Positions 52,911 to 62,082 of a stretch of 64,000 nt of DNA are shown piece by piece; positions within the stretch are counted from its first letter, which is position 1; each line of letters starts with the position of its first letter. The position numbers were made by a program, and so were the translations under genes. The notes under the pieces were generated by a model, which made no database searches, was not told the origin of the DNA, and was given only the letters and a program-made list of their open reading frames with translations. The DNA lies in NCBI RefSeq assembly GCF_000769405.2, contig NZ_CP053439.1, forward strand, positions 4,138,501 through 4,202,500, written 5' to 3'. This stretch comes from Rhizobium brockwellii (GTDB lineage Bacteria > Pseudomonadota > Alphaproteobacteria > Rhizobiales > Rhizobiaceae).

Positions 52911-54998
52911 TTAGGCGTCGCTGCCTGTCAATTCCTCGAAGGTCGAAAGTCCTTTTTTGACAAGCATTGCATCCGGGCTCGGCAGCTTGCCGCGGAAGGC
53001 CTTGTAGGCATCTTCAGGATCGACCGAACCGCCAACGGAATAGATATTGTCCTTGAGCTTGCGGGCCATCTCGCTGTTGAAGGCGTCTCCCGTCTCCTCG
53101 AAGGCGGCAAAGGCGTCGGCGTCGAGCACTTCCGACCACATGTAGGAGTAATAGCCGGCCGAATAGCCTCCCGAAAAGATGTGCTGGAAGTGCGGCGTCG
53201 CATGGCGCATGACGATCGACTTCGGCATGCCGATTTCGGCCAGCACCTCGGCCTGCACCGCCATCGGGTCCTCGACGGCCGTTCTCGTGTGAAACGCCAT
53301 GTCGACCAGCGCCGACGAGGTGAACTCGACGGTATTGAAGCCGGCATTGAAGGTCCGGGCGGCAAGCACCTTGTCGAGCAGGGCCTGCGGCATCGGCTCG
53401 CCGGTTTCGACATGCACGGCGTAACGCTTCAGGATAGCGGGCACCGTCAGCCAATGCTCATAGAGCTGCGACGGCAGCTCGACGAAATCGCGCGAAACGC
53501 CGGTGCCCGCAACCGAGGGATAGGTGACGTTCGAAAGCATGCCGTGCAGCGCATGGCCGAATTCGTGAAACAGCGTGCGAGCATCGTCGAGCGACAGCAG
53601 CGCCGGCTTGCCTTCCGCAGGCTTGGCGAAGTTGCAGACATTATAGATGATCGGCAATTCGCCATGGCGGCCGTTCTTCAGTTCCAGCCTGTGCTGCGAT
53701 TGCAGCGAACTCATCCAGGCGCCGGAGCGTTTCGAACTGCGGGCGAAATAATCGCCGAGGAAGAGGGCGACGAGCTTGTCCTCGCGGTCCCTGATTTCGA
53801 ACACCCTAACGTCAGGGTGATAGGCGGCCACGCCCTTCTTCTCGACGGCCCGGATGCCGAACAGCCGGCCGGCCACGTCGAAGCAGGCTTCGATGATCTT
53901 CTCGAGCTGCAAATAAGGCTTGAGCTCGGTTTCGGAGAAGTCGAACTTCCGCGCCCGGATCTTTTCGGCATAGTGGCGCCAGTCCCAGGGCATCACCTCG
54001 TGGTTCCGGCCCTCCTCGGCGATCAGTGCCGCGATATCGATCTCCTCCTCGCCGGCGCGTTTCACCGCCCGTTCCCAGACGGCCCTCAGCAGACCGTTCA
54101 CGGCCTCCGCCGTCTTCGCCATCGTGTTGTCGAGTTTCAGCTCGGCGAAATTGCCGTAGCCAAGCAGCGTCGCCACCTGATGGCGCAGCGCCAAAGTTTC
54201 GCGGATGACGGCGCGGTTGTCCGTCTCTCCGTCATTTTCGCCGCGCGCCACCCACGCCTTGAAAGCCTGCTCGCGCAGATCGCGGCGCTCCGAAAAGGTC
54301 AGGAACGGCTCGATGATCGAGCGTGACAGCGTCACCGCATATTTGCCCTCCTCACCGCGTTCGCGCGCTGCTGCCGCCATCGCGTCACGCAGGAATTCCG
54401 GCAGGCCCGCGAGCTCGGCACTGTCCGAAAGGACCAGTGCCCAGGCCTTTTCGTCGGCCAGCACGTTCTGGCCGAATTGCGTCCCGAGGCCGGCAAGCTT
54501 TTCGTTGGTCGCCGCGAGTTTTTCCTGCTCGGCCTTCTCAAGCTTGGCGCCCGATTTGACGAAGCCTTTCCAGTGGCGCTCCAGCACCCGTGTCTGTTCG
54601 AGCGTCAGGCCCAGGCTGTCGCGGCTCTCCCAGAGCGTGTCGATGCGGGCAAAAAGTGCTGTATTCATGCCGATCTTCGAATAATGGCGCGACATCTTCG
54701 GCGAGATCTCCCGCTCCAGCGCCTGGATCACATCATTGGTATGGGCGCCCGCCTTGTTCCAGAACAGCGCCGAGACACGCGACAGCGCGTCGCCGGCAAT
54801 CTCCAGCGCCACGACCGTATTGTCGAACGTCGGCGCATCGCCGTTTCCGGCAATCTCGTCGATCTCCTTTTCATGCGCGGCAAGTGCGGCTTCGAAGGCG
54901 GCGGCAAAGTCACCGTCATCAACAGCATCGAAACGCGGCAGGCCGTGAAGACCGTCCCAGGTCACCAGCGCCGGATTAAAGTCATGTGGAGAAGGCAT
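52911..54998 (-). CDS. M3-family zinc oligopeptidase (oligopeptidase A/Dcp-like)
   Basis: A 695-residue metallopeptidase that trims short peptides, probably in the cytoplasm since no signal peptide is seen. The zinc site is LFHEFGHALHG, with the third ligand about 25 residues later in the SRDFVELPSQ region. Length and the beginning (PALVTWDGLHGLPRFDAV) match the OpdA/Dcp branch. Start at 54998 follows an aaaggaatt ribosome site. Confidence 0.95.
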   Translation of the reverse strand: MPSPHDFNPALVTWDGLHGLPRFDAVDDGDFAAAFEAALAAHEKEIDEIAGNGDAPTFDNTVVALEIAGDALSRVSALFWNKAGAHTNDVIQALEREISPKMSRHYSKIGMNTALFARIDTLWESRDSLGLTLEQTRVLERHWKGFVKSGAKLEKAEQEKLAATNEKLAGLGTQFGQNVLADEKAWALVLSDSAELAGLPEFLRDAMAAAARERGEEGKYAVTLSRSIIEPFLTFSERRDLREQAFKAWVARGENDGETDNRAVIRETLALRHQVATLLGYGNFAELKLDNTMAKTAEAVNGLLRAVWERAVKRAGEEEIDIAALIAEEGRNHEVMPWDWRHYAEKIRARKFDFSETELKPYLQLEKIIEACFDVAGRLFGIRAVEKKGVAAYHPDVRVFEIRDREDKLVALFLGDYFARSSKRSGAWMSSLQSQHRLELKNGRHGELPIIYNVCNFAKPAEGKPALLSLDDARTLFHEFGHALHGMLSNVTYPSVAGTGVSRDFVELPSQLYEHWLTVPAILKRYAVHVETGEPMPQALLDKVLAARTFNAGFNTVEFTSSALVDMAFHTRTAVEDPMAVQAEVLAEIGMPKSIVMRHATPHFQHIFSGGYSAGYYSYMWSEVLDADAFAAFEETGDAFNSEMARKLKDNIYSVGGSVDPEDAYKAFRGKLPSPDAMLVKKGLSTFEELTGSDA

Positions 54999-55226
54999 CG
55001 GAGAATTCCTTTTGGCATGCAGATGGATCGTCAATATAGGAGGACTATCGTAGGATTGGTATGTTGTCGGGAAGGACCTTTTGCCTCGCCTGCCAAATTT
55101 GGCGGGCGCCTGCCAAATCTGGTGGACAACAATTGATACGTGAAAATTAACCAATCGTTAACAATTGACGCGAATCACGCGCAGGCGCTAGTTTTCCGAT
55201 GTTCTTCTTGTAAGGGGACATGCGCC

Positions 55227-55658
55227 ATGGAAATTTTTTCTGTGCGGTCTTCTCAGAGTTTGCTTTTTAAAAACAATCCTAACAACGCAAAAAGTTCGAA
55301 GACCCCTGATATTGAAATCGAGACCAGAGCTGTCGCCCCGGCCTCGTTCCAGATCGAAGACGATGTTGGCGAAGGCCCGGATTTCACCGCGGTCAGCCCT
55401 GGAGAGCTGCGCAATTACGCACGCCAGAGCTTCGACAGCGGCCTGATCGATCAGAACACCTACGCCGCGATCTCAGAACCCCTGCCGATGCATGCGATCG
55501 ATCCACTCGGCAACATCGTCGATCTCTCCAGCGTCACCGACGGCACCAGCTTCAATTTCCTCGATTATTACAAGAACCAGCTGCAGATCGCCATGTCGAT
55601 CGGCGATTCTGACGAGGTCCAGACACTGAAATCGATCGTCAATTTCCTGAATGCCTGA
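55227..55658 (+). CDS. Uncharacterised 143-residue protein
   Basis: A protein with no family I recognise. The ATG at 55227 has an aagggga ribosome site nine bases upstream. The N-terminus is serine/asparagine-rich; residues 55-143 look folded (SPGELRNYARQSFDSGLIDQ, then FNFLDYYKNQLQIAMSIGDS). No signal peptide, membrane helix or cysteine is seen. The phrasing of the C-terminal part is reminiscent of small alphaproteobacterial proteins found near flagellar or surface genes, but nothing here ties it to a pathway. It faces the LysE gene tail-to-tail. Confidence 0.75.
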   Translation: MEIFSVRSSQSLLFKNNPNNAKSSKTPDIEIETRAVAPASFQIEDDVGEGPDFTAVSPGELRNYARQSFDSGLIDQNTYAAISEPLPMHAIDPLGNIVDLSSVTDGTSFNFLDYYKNQLQIAMSIGDSDEVQTLKSIVNFLNA

Positions 55659-55664
55659 TTGCGT

Positions 55665-56306
55665 TTAAGCCTTGCGCCAACCGAGCAGGCCGGGCGTTGC
55701 GTGCCAGAGCGCCTGGGCGGCAAATCCCATGAAAAGCACGCCGGAGCAGCGCACGATCAATCGCTCATGGGCACGATAGAAGCGCCGCACCGTGCCGGCG
55801 CCGATGATGCCGATCAGGATGATGTCGGCCGTCACGAAACCGACGAACGACACGCCGAGCAGCACCGGCAACGCCTCGAAATCGAGCGCGCCGGCCGAGC
55901 CTGCAACCAGTGCGGTGAAGGTGGCGAGCGCCACCGGATAACCCTTCGGATTGGTGACGCCGAAGATCAGACCGCGGCGAAACGGCCGCTCGACCACAAC
56001 AAGCGCCTGCCCTTCCGCCTTCGGCTTGGCATTGACGGTGCTCCAGCCGATCCAGGCGAGGTAGAAACCGCAGGCAAGGCCGAGCAGGTCGAAGACGAAG
56101 GTTCCGATCGTCTTTACCCCGACGATCGCGATCAGCGCCAGCGACGACCAGATGATATCGCCGACCAGATGCCCCATCATGAAGAAGGCGCCGGCCTTGC
56201 GCCCCTGCCCGGCGCCGATGCCGAGCAGCTGCAGGAAGGCAGGTCCTGGAATGAGCACATAAAAGAGCGCCGCCAGAAAGGCGCCGAAGACCAGTGACTG
56301 CGTCAT
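55665..56306 (-). CDS. LysE family amino-acid exporter
   Basis: A 213-residue LysE/RhtB-type inner-membrane exporter with about six membrane helices. Typical parts are LIPGPAFLQLLGIGAGQGRK near the N-terminus (the PGP motif) and RGLIFGVTNPKGYPVALATF in the middle. Start at 56306 gives the normal length; upstream frame is not family sequence. Substrate unknown. Confidence 0.92.
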   Translation of the reverse strand: MTQSLVFGAFLAALFYVLIPGPAFLQLLGIGAGQGRKAGAFFMMGHLVGDIIWSSLALIAIVGVKTIGTFVFDLLGLACGFYLAWIGWSTVNAKPKAEGQALVVVERPFRRGLIFGVTNPKGYPVALATFTALVAGSAGALDFEALPVLLGVSFVGFVTADIILIGIIGAGTVRRFYRAHERLIVRCSGVLFMGFAAQALWHATPGLLGWRKA

Positions 56307-56558
56307 GGGAATGCTCCGGAGGATGATGTTGCAGACTAGGCAATCGCGGGCATTCGTCAAGAGTGGTTGCATTAGCACGAAAAGCGGAGCGGCTTTCGGC
56401 CCTAAGCGAACTTTTTCGCTTTCGAAGGATAAGGCCGCTTTGCGCGCCCATGTCGACCATAGAGGGCGGCTTCGCAGCTTCCTGAAAGCGGACATCGTCT
56501 TGGGCACGGTCTCCGTCCCCCTGTGCACCAAAAGCAGCCACTTCAGTTACTCGCGAGG

Positions 56559-59399
56559 TTATGACAGGTTTTGTAGTAGTGTCTCTGCGGCCATCACGTC
56601 TGTCGTGTCCAAACCCTCTTCAAATCGCTGACACACTGGCGTCAGCAGTACCCGAGCCTCGCGTAACCTACCGTCGCTGGCCATCAGTGCGGCCAGATCG
56701 GTTGCTGCCCGCAGCTCCCAGGCATGTGCACCCATGCTGGCACTTCTTTCCAAAGACGAGACCAAGCAAGCCTCGGCGTCGGTTGCGGAATTGATCGACA
56801 GCAAACCTGCCTTCACGCGCAGCAGCTCCGGCATATAGCAAAGGTCGCCGTTCCTCTCGACAAGTTCGATGGTCTTGTTGATCCGGGCCATCCCTTCCTC
56901 GCGCTCTCCGATCAGTGCCAGTCCTTTTGCAAGGGACAGCTCCAACATCGTCGTGAACACCTCGTAGGTGGATGCATGAAGCTTCTCGATGCATCGTCTG
57001 AGTGTCTCGATCCCCAGCTTCACCTGTCCCCGACGGATGGCCAGTTCGCCTTCGAAGCCCCGAGCCACCGACACGTAGGGAGACAGGTTGTGTAGCCCCG
57101 CACGGGAGACCAGCCATTCAATGTGTTCCTCGGCACTCGGCACGTCGCCCCGCCATAGGAAGACTGCAATGCCTCCAAGCAGTGCGATGCAGAGTGTCAG
57201 CGAGTGATCCAACCTAGCGGCATCGCTGATCGCCTGTCGCGCTTGGACGTCGGCCTGCTCCGGGTAGCCTTGTAGCCAAAGGTTCCGTGCAAGAATTCCG
57301 CCAGCGAGATGCTTTCCCTCGAAGCCGACGTAGCTTGCAGGTGTTCGTTGTGGCTGCTGTTCGCTTCTTGTAGCCGCTTCGAGTTCGGTGCGGGCGTGGC
57401 GAAGATTACCGGTAAAGTGCAGCGAATTGCCGAGGAAGAAATGCGCCAGTTCGACAGTGGCGGCGTCATCGAGAGTGGCGGCGATTGCCGAACACCGCCG
57501 GGCATAATCAAGAGCGGCGTTAAAATCTCCTATCCGAAGGCTGAACATGTGCAACGGACCTAGTATGCGCAACTGGTCGAGCGCGTTCCCCCGGTCCTCG
57601 GCAATATGGAGGGCGCGACCAAGAGCGATCTGCGGTGTCTCGCGGCCTCCCTGCAGATACATCCGGGAAATTCCCAGACCGGCTTGTAAGTGCATTTCCT
57701 CGACGCCTCCCCTGAACGCCTCATCCAGTGCAAGAACCGCCCGTTCCGACCATCGCTGGCACTCCGGGAAAAGTGACATCACCTGGAACACAGGTACAGC
57801 AGCAGCCGCAAGCCTTATGCCGACGTCGATATCGCCATGCTCCCCGAACGCCCATTCCAGTGCCGCCCGCACGTTGTTGATGCTCACGAAATACGGCAAT
57901 CGCTCAGGCCCCGTAGAAAGCGTCGGCCAATCCGGTCCGAATTGCTCCAGCCAACGCTGATAATAGGTCGCGTGACGCGCATTCAATCCGGCGCGGTCCT
58001 CGTCCGTCTGCGCATGGAGCGCGTAGGCACGTGTCGTATCCAGCAAGCGGTAGCGCATCGTCGCCCCTGCCGGCCGCGTTGCGAGCAGAGACTTGGCGAC
58101 CAGATTGTCCAGTGCCTCGAATATGACCGAGGGCGCCATGTCCGCTGTGGAAATGACCTCCAGCGCAGCGTCGAGGGTGAAGTCGCCGACAAAAACGGCA
58201 AGCCGCCGGAGCACCGTGCGCTCCAGGTCTGTTAGAAGTCCAAAGCTCCAGTCGAGCGTCGCCTGTAGGGTCCTTTGTCGCGGCGGTGCGTTTCGCGATC
58301 CCGCCCACCCCAATGTCAGATGCTGATCGAGCAGCTTGGCGGTCTGAAGGAGGCCATAGCTTTCGACGCGTCTGGCGGCGAGTTCTAACGCAAGCGCCAT
58401 ACCATCGAGTTTTCGGCAAATACTCGCGACGACGCGGGCATCCTGGTCGCTGAGATTGAGATTGGCACCGCTCGCCGCAGCCCGTTCGACGAACAGCCGA
58501 GTCGCCGGAAAGGCAAGTATCGTGTCGGTCGTAAGTTCCAGGTCATCCGGGGGGAAAGCGAGGGTATCTAGCCGGTAGACGCTTTCGGCCTCGATCCTTA
58601 ACGCCTCGCGACTTGTTGCCAGCAGAAAGACCTGAGGGGCGGCTTCGACAATAGCGGCCACGAGATCGGCAATGGCGTCAATCAGATGCTCGCAGGTGTC
58701 GAGTATCAGCATGATTTGCTTGTCGCGGAGGTAGGCAATCAAACTGGGACGTACATCGCTGGAGCTGACGGACAAACCAAGCATCGAGGCGATCCCGGCC
58801 GCGACTAGAGCCGGATCGCTCACCATGCCATAATCGGCAAACAGGACCGCTCCCTTGAATGTGGGAGCGAGGTGATGCGCGACTGCCGTGGCGACGGTCG
58901 TCTTTCCGACACCACCGACGCCGACAATGGTGACCATTCGCGAGGCCATCAGCTTTTCGGTCAGCGCAAGAACGTCCTGCTCTCGGCCGACCATGCGATC
59001 CGGTCGGCCCGGCAGAATAGCGTAACGGAAATCGAGTTCGGCGGAGACTTGTCGAAGGAGACCGGATCGTGAGATTGGCGCGACGAAACAATAGCCCCGT
59101 CCGGCAATAGTGGTGATGTACCGTGCTCCATCGTGACCGTCGCCCAGCGCCTTCCTCAGGCCTGTCATGTGGAAACGCAGGCTGCCTTCATCGACGATGA
59201 CATCAGGCCAGACGCGGGATATCAGGTCTTGCTTGCTGACGATGACATTGGGAGCGAGGGTGAGAGCGACCAGCAAGTCCAGTGCACGCGCCCCGAGGTT
59301 TATCGGAACCCCGTCCTTCGCGAGAAGCCGTTGGCCGACACTCAAACGGAACGGACCGAAGGATAACTCCTCCGCTTTAACGTCGCCGCCTATGTTCAT
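56559..59399 (-). CDS. Winged-helix regulator with STAND-type ATPase and TPR-like C-terminus
   Basis: A 946-residue signalling regulator. Residues 10-110 form an OmpR/CadC-type winged helix (LARALDLLVALTLAP-like GARALDLLVALTLAP, VWPDVIVDEGSLRFHMTGLR, ITTIAGRGYCFVAPI). A P-loop ATPase follows (Walker A GVGGVGKTT near residue 160, Walker B LILDTCEHL), then a WSFGLLTDLERTVLRRLAVF winged helix and a long helical repeat region. Such proteins resemble AfsR/SARP-like and MalT-like ATPase regulators. It lies beside the two Ohr-like genes and epoxide hydrolase and may regulate them; evidence is positional. Confidence 0.88.
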   Translation of the reverse strand: MNIGGDVKAEELSFGPFRLSVGQRLLAKDGVPINLGARALDLLVALTLAPNVIVSKQDLISRVWPDVIVDEGSLRFHMTGLRKALGDGHDGARYITTIAGRGYCFVAPISRSGLLRQVSAELDFRYAILPGRPDRMVGREQDVLALTEKLMASRMVTIVGVGGVGKTTVATAVAHHLAPTFKGAVLFADYGMVSDPALVAAGIASMLGLSVSSSDVRPSLIAYLRDKQIMLILDTCEHLIDAIADLVAAIVEAAPQVFLLATSREALRIEAESVYRLDTLAFPPDDLELTTDTILAFPATRLFVERAAASGANLNLSDQDARVVASICRKLDGMALALELAARRVESYGLLQTAKLLDQHLTLGWAGSRNAPPRQRTLQATLDWSFGLLTDLERTVLRRLAVFVGDFTLDAALEVISTADMAPSVIFEALDNLVAKSLLATRPAGATMRYRLLDTTRAYALHAQTDEDRAGLNARHATYYQRWLEQFGPDWPTLSTGPERLPYFVSINNVRAALEWAFGEHGDIDVGIRLAAAAVPVFQVMSLFPECQRWSERAVLALDEAFRGGVEEMHLQAGLGISRMYLQGGRETPQIALGRALHIAEDRGNALDQLRILGPLHMFSLRIGDFNAALDYARRCSAIAATLDDAATVELAHFFLGNSLHFTGNLRHARTELEAATRSEQQPQRTPASYVGFEGKHLAGGILARNLWLQGYPEQADVQARQAISDAARLDHSLTLCIALLGGIAVFLWRGDVPSAEEHIEWLVSRAGLHNLSPYVSVARGFEGELAIRRGQVKLGIETLRRCIEKLHASTYEVFTTMLELSLAKGLALIGEREEGMARINKTIELVERNGDLCYMPELLRVKAGLLSINSATDAEACLVSSLERSASMGAHAWELRAATDLAALMASDGRLREARVLLTPVCQRFEEGLDTTDVMAAETLLQNLS

Positions 59400-59486
59400 G
59401 GCTTTGCCCCAGCCGTCCCCACTGGCTGCTTATACTCCAATCGCACTGCTGAGGCTATTGAGGACGAACACTGCCGCAGCGCGCCC

Positions 59487-59912
59487 TCACCCGATCCTGA
59501 ATACGACCTCGACATTGCCCCGTGTAGCCCTGGAAAATGGACATATCCGCCGCGACTCTTCGATCAAAGAGGAAGCGACGTCTCTTTCCAGACCGGGAAG
59601 TAGAATGGCGAGCCGAACGCCGAAGATTGATTGATCGTCGTCCGATGACAGATCGACTTCGGCATGAATTTTGACGTTGGCGGGAAGGTTCACTCCGGTC
59701 TCTCTGGCGACCTTCGCCATGGAGCTTGCGAAGCTCGCCGACCAGGCGGCAGCCATGAGCTGTTCGGGATTGGTGCCGATTCGGGCCGAACCGGGTTCTG
59801 AAAGCCTGATGTCGAGCACGCCGTCGGTGCTGCGGGCGATCCCGTTCTGACGCCCACCTGTCGTTTCGGTGATTGCCGTGTAGATCAGATGCATGGTGTT
59901 GTTCATGGACAT
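59487..59912 (-). CDS. Ohr/OsmC-family protein lacking the peroxidatic cysteine
   Basis: A 141-residue Ohr-like protein of the OsmC superfamily. It keeps the Ohr layout (GGRQNG, NPEQLMAAAWSASF, RICPFSRATRGNVEV), but Ser60 stands where organic-hydroperoxide reductases have the peroxidatic cysteine; the resolving cysteine is present as Cys124. The serine codon is AGC, one base from the cysteine codon TGC. It is therefore unlikely to be a normal thiol peroxidase. It sits 45 bases downstream of the epoxide hydrolase gene on the same strand. Confidence 0.88.
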   Translation of the reverse strand: MSMNNTMHLIYTAITETTGGRQNGIARSTDGVLDIRLSEPGSARIGTNPEQLMAAAWSASFASSMAKVARETGVNLPANVKIHAEVDLSSDDDQSIFGVRLAILLPGLERDVASSLIEESRRICPFSRATRGNVEVVFRIG

Positions 59913-59957
59913 ATCCCTTGAGCGGCGAGCGCCGGTTGGGGCGCTCGCCTGATAAGA

Positions 59958-61265
59958 TCAGCCGGACTTCCGCAGGCTGCGAAAGCCGACACGGACCTCG
60001 TCTGTGAAGAGCTTCGGCTGCTCCCATGCTGCAAAGTGTCCACCCTTCGGAAGCTTGTTGTAGTGAACCAGGTTTGGATAAGCCTTCTCGGCCCAGGCGC
60101 GGGGCGTCTGGTAGAGTTCGTCTGGGAAGACGCTGACTGCGACCGGCACCTTGACGCCCTTCGGAGCGAAGAATACGAGCTTGTTCTCCCAATAGAGCCG
60201 CGCGGCGGATACGCCGGTATTTGTCAGCCAAAACAGCGTCACGTTGTCGAGGACATCGTCAGGGCTCACACCCTCATCCTGGCCGTCGAATGATCGTGCG
60301 ATCATCGCCAGGCTCGCCCTGTCATGATCGAGCATATAGGTCGCGAGTGCGATGGGTGAGTCCGACAAGCCGGTGAGGGTCTGGGGACGCGTGCCCATCA
60401 GAAATGCGTAGTAGACATTCTTGTAGAAGGAGACGAGCTGGTCGTAGGAGGCTTTTTCTTCGTCCGACAGCCCTGCTGGAGCAGGGGCTCCGACAAAGGA
60501 TGCGTTGTTGATGTCGTTGGGGATCGCTCCCGGCATGTTGGTATGGATGCCGAGCAATTCCGGAGGAGCCTGCACACCGATCATATCGGTCACGACTGCG
60601 CCCCAATCGCCGCCTTGCGCAACGAATTGCTTGTAGCCCAGACGCCGCATCAGAGTGATCCATGCCGTCGCTATCCGTTCTGGTCCCCAGCCGGTCGCAT
60701 CAGGCTTTCCGGAAAAGCCATATCCTGGCATCGACGGGATGACGATGTGAAATGCATCCGAGGCACTGCCACCGTAGGCTGTCGGGTCGGTGAGCGGCCC
60801 GATGATCTTCAATTGCTCAATGATCGAGCCCGGCCATCCGTGGGTCACGATCAGAGGAAGCGCGTTCTCGTGCTTGGAACGAACATGGATGAAATGGATG
60901 TCCAGCCCATCGATCTCGGTGATGAAATTCGGCACGGCATTGATCCGGGCTTCGACCTTGCGCCAGTCGTATTTGTTCTGCCAGTGATCGAGCAACTGCT
61001 TGGTGGTTTTGAGCGGTACACCCTGGGAGAAATCGCTGACTGTCTCCTTTTCGGGGAGGCGGGTGTGAGCAAGGCGATAGCGAAGGTCGGCGAGATCAGC
61101 CTCTGGAACGTTCACCCGGAACGGGCGGATGGCATCGGATTCCGTTGCGGCAGTCGAACCCGCGGGAAGCAAACTTGCGATGCCCAGGGCAGCAATGCCG
61201 GACGCTGCAGCAGCCAGAAGGCGACGGCGATCCTCGTCGATAACGTCAGTCTTGATAGCGGTCAT
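59958..61265 (-). CDS. Epoxide hydrolase-family alpha/beta hydrolase with Tat signal
   Basis: A 435-residue epoxide hydrolase (EHN N-terminal domain plus alpha/beta hydrolase). A twin-arginine-like signal is present (DEDRRRLLAAAASGIAAL, ending near AGSTAA), so it is probably exported to the periplasm. The oxyanion motif is HGWPGS, the nucleophile Asp is in QGGDWGAVVTD, and the catalytic His in LPKGGHFAAWEQP. The ATG at 61265 lies about seven bases after an aaggag ribosome site; 61271 is an alternative. Physiological substrate unknown; adjacent Ohr proteins suggest lipid-derived or oxidised compounds. Confidence 0.92.
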   Translation of the reverse strand: MTAIKTDVIDEDRRRLLAAAASGIAALGIASLLPAGSTAATESDAIRPFRVNVPEADLADLRYRLAHTRLPEKETVSDFSQGVPLKTTKQLLDHWQNKYDWRKVEARINAVPNFITEIDGLDIHFIHVRSKHENALPLIVTHGWPGSIIEQLKIIGPLTDPTAYGGSASDAFHIVIPSMPGYGFSGKPDATGWGPERIATAWITLMRRLGYKQFVAQGGDWGAVVTDMIGVQAPPELLGIHTNMPGAIPNDINNASFVGAPAPAGLSDEEKASYDQLVSFYKNVYYAFLMGTRPQTLTGLSDSPIALATYMLDHDRASLAMIARSFDGQDEGVSPDDVLDNVTLFWLTNTGVSAARLYWENKLVFFAPKGVKVPVAVSVFPDELYQTPRAWAEKAYPNLVHYNKLPKGGHFAAWEQPKLFTDEVRVGFRSLRKSG

Positions 61266-61581
61266 GATCATTCTCCTTGGAAACAGGTTGATCGTCTGCA
61301 CGACTGTGCTGCTTCAAGGGGTACGCTGGGGACGTGGAGTTCACACGTTAGGTGTTGTGAGATCTTGATAACGGCCCGATGCTTATCGGAAGCAGCGTCC
61401 GTTGGCCTGCGAGCCCCCGTGTGGACGGGCTTCTCGCTTATACGGTGCTCGTGTGCCGTTAATCGCAGCTATTAACAGCTAGCAACGCATAACGTGCGAT
61501 CCCGGTCTCGGCGAGGTAGGTCTTTGGTCAGCACACGGTGCAGACGCTCAATCATCAACAGCTACCAAAAGGAATTTCGCC
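61266..61581. promoter_or_regulatory. Divergent promoter region between epoxide hydrolase and ohr genes
   Basis: These 316 bases separate the two outward-facing genes and must hold both promoters. I see no clear -35/-10 pair, operator or hairpin that can be supported; no coding frame of note. Confidence 0.5.
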
Positions 61582-61977
61582 ATGACCTCCAAGGTTCTCT
61601 TCACTGGTAAGACACACAACACCAATGGCCGCGATGGCGGTGCTCGCAGCGCCGATGGCTTTCTGGACATCAAGATGAAGCAGCCGCATCCGGCCGCCGA
61701 AAACCTGTTCGGAGCCGCCTGGTCCGCCTGCTACATGGGAGCCATCGAACTGGTGGCCTCCAGGAAACAGATCAAGCTCCCTGCCGGGATATCAGTCGAC
61801 GCTGAAATCGATCTGAACAATGACGATGGCAACTTCTTCCTCAGTGCCCGCCTCAATGTCAGCGTCCCCGGCATCGACCCGGTGATTGCTCGCGAGCTGC
61901 TCGATGCCGCCCACGGCATTTGCCCCTATTCGAAGGCAACGCACGGCAATATCGACGTCGTCACCAATCTCATCTAA
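61582..61977 (+). CDS. ohr: Organic hydroperoxide resistance protein (Ohr/OsmC family)
   Basis: A 131-residue Ohr-type thiol peroxidase, which reduces organic hydroperoxides with lipoyl or similar thiols in the cytoplasm. Both cysteines are present: Cys50 in AAWSACYMGA and Cys114 in GICPYSKATHGN. The Arg of the active site is in NGRDGGARS. It differs from its neighbour at 59487, which lacks the first cysteine. The usual MarR-type OhrR gene is not adjacent. Confidence 0.92.
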   Translation: MTSKVLFTGKTHNTNGRDGGARSADGFLDIKMKQPHPAAENLFGAAWSACYMGAIELVASRKQIKLPAGISVDAEIDLNNDDGNFFLSARLNVSVPGIDPVIARELLDAAHGICPYSKATHGNIDVVTNLI

Positions 61978-62082
61978 GCGCGACCTTTTGGGTCTGTCCG
62001 GTTTATCGGGCAGACCCAACAACCATCGAGCTGCCGAGCCATCCGCACAAACAGCGACGTCGAAATGTCTGGAGGAAATGCA

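Noticed and set aside
55659..56297. 212-codon plus-strand frame
   Set aside because: Antisense of the LysE exporter with a Glu/Arg-rich shadow composition.
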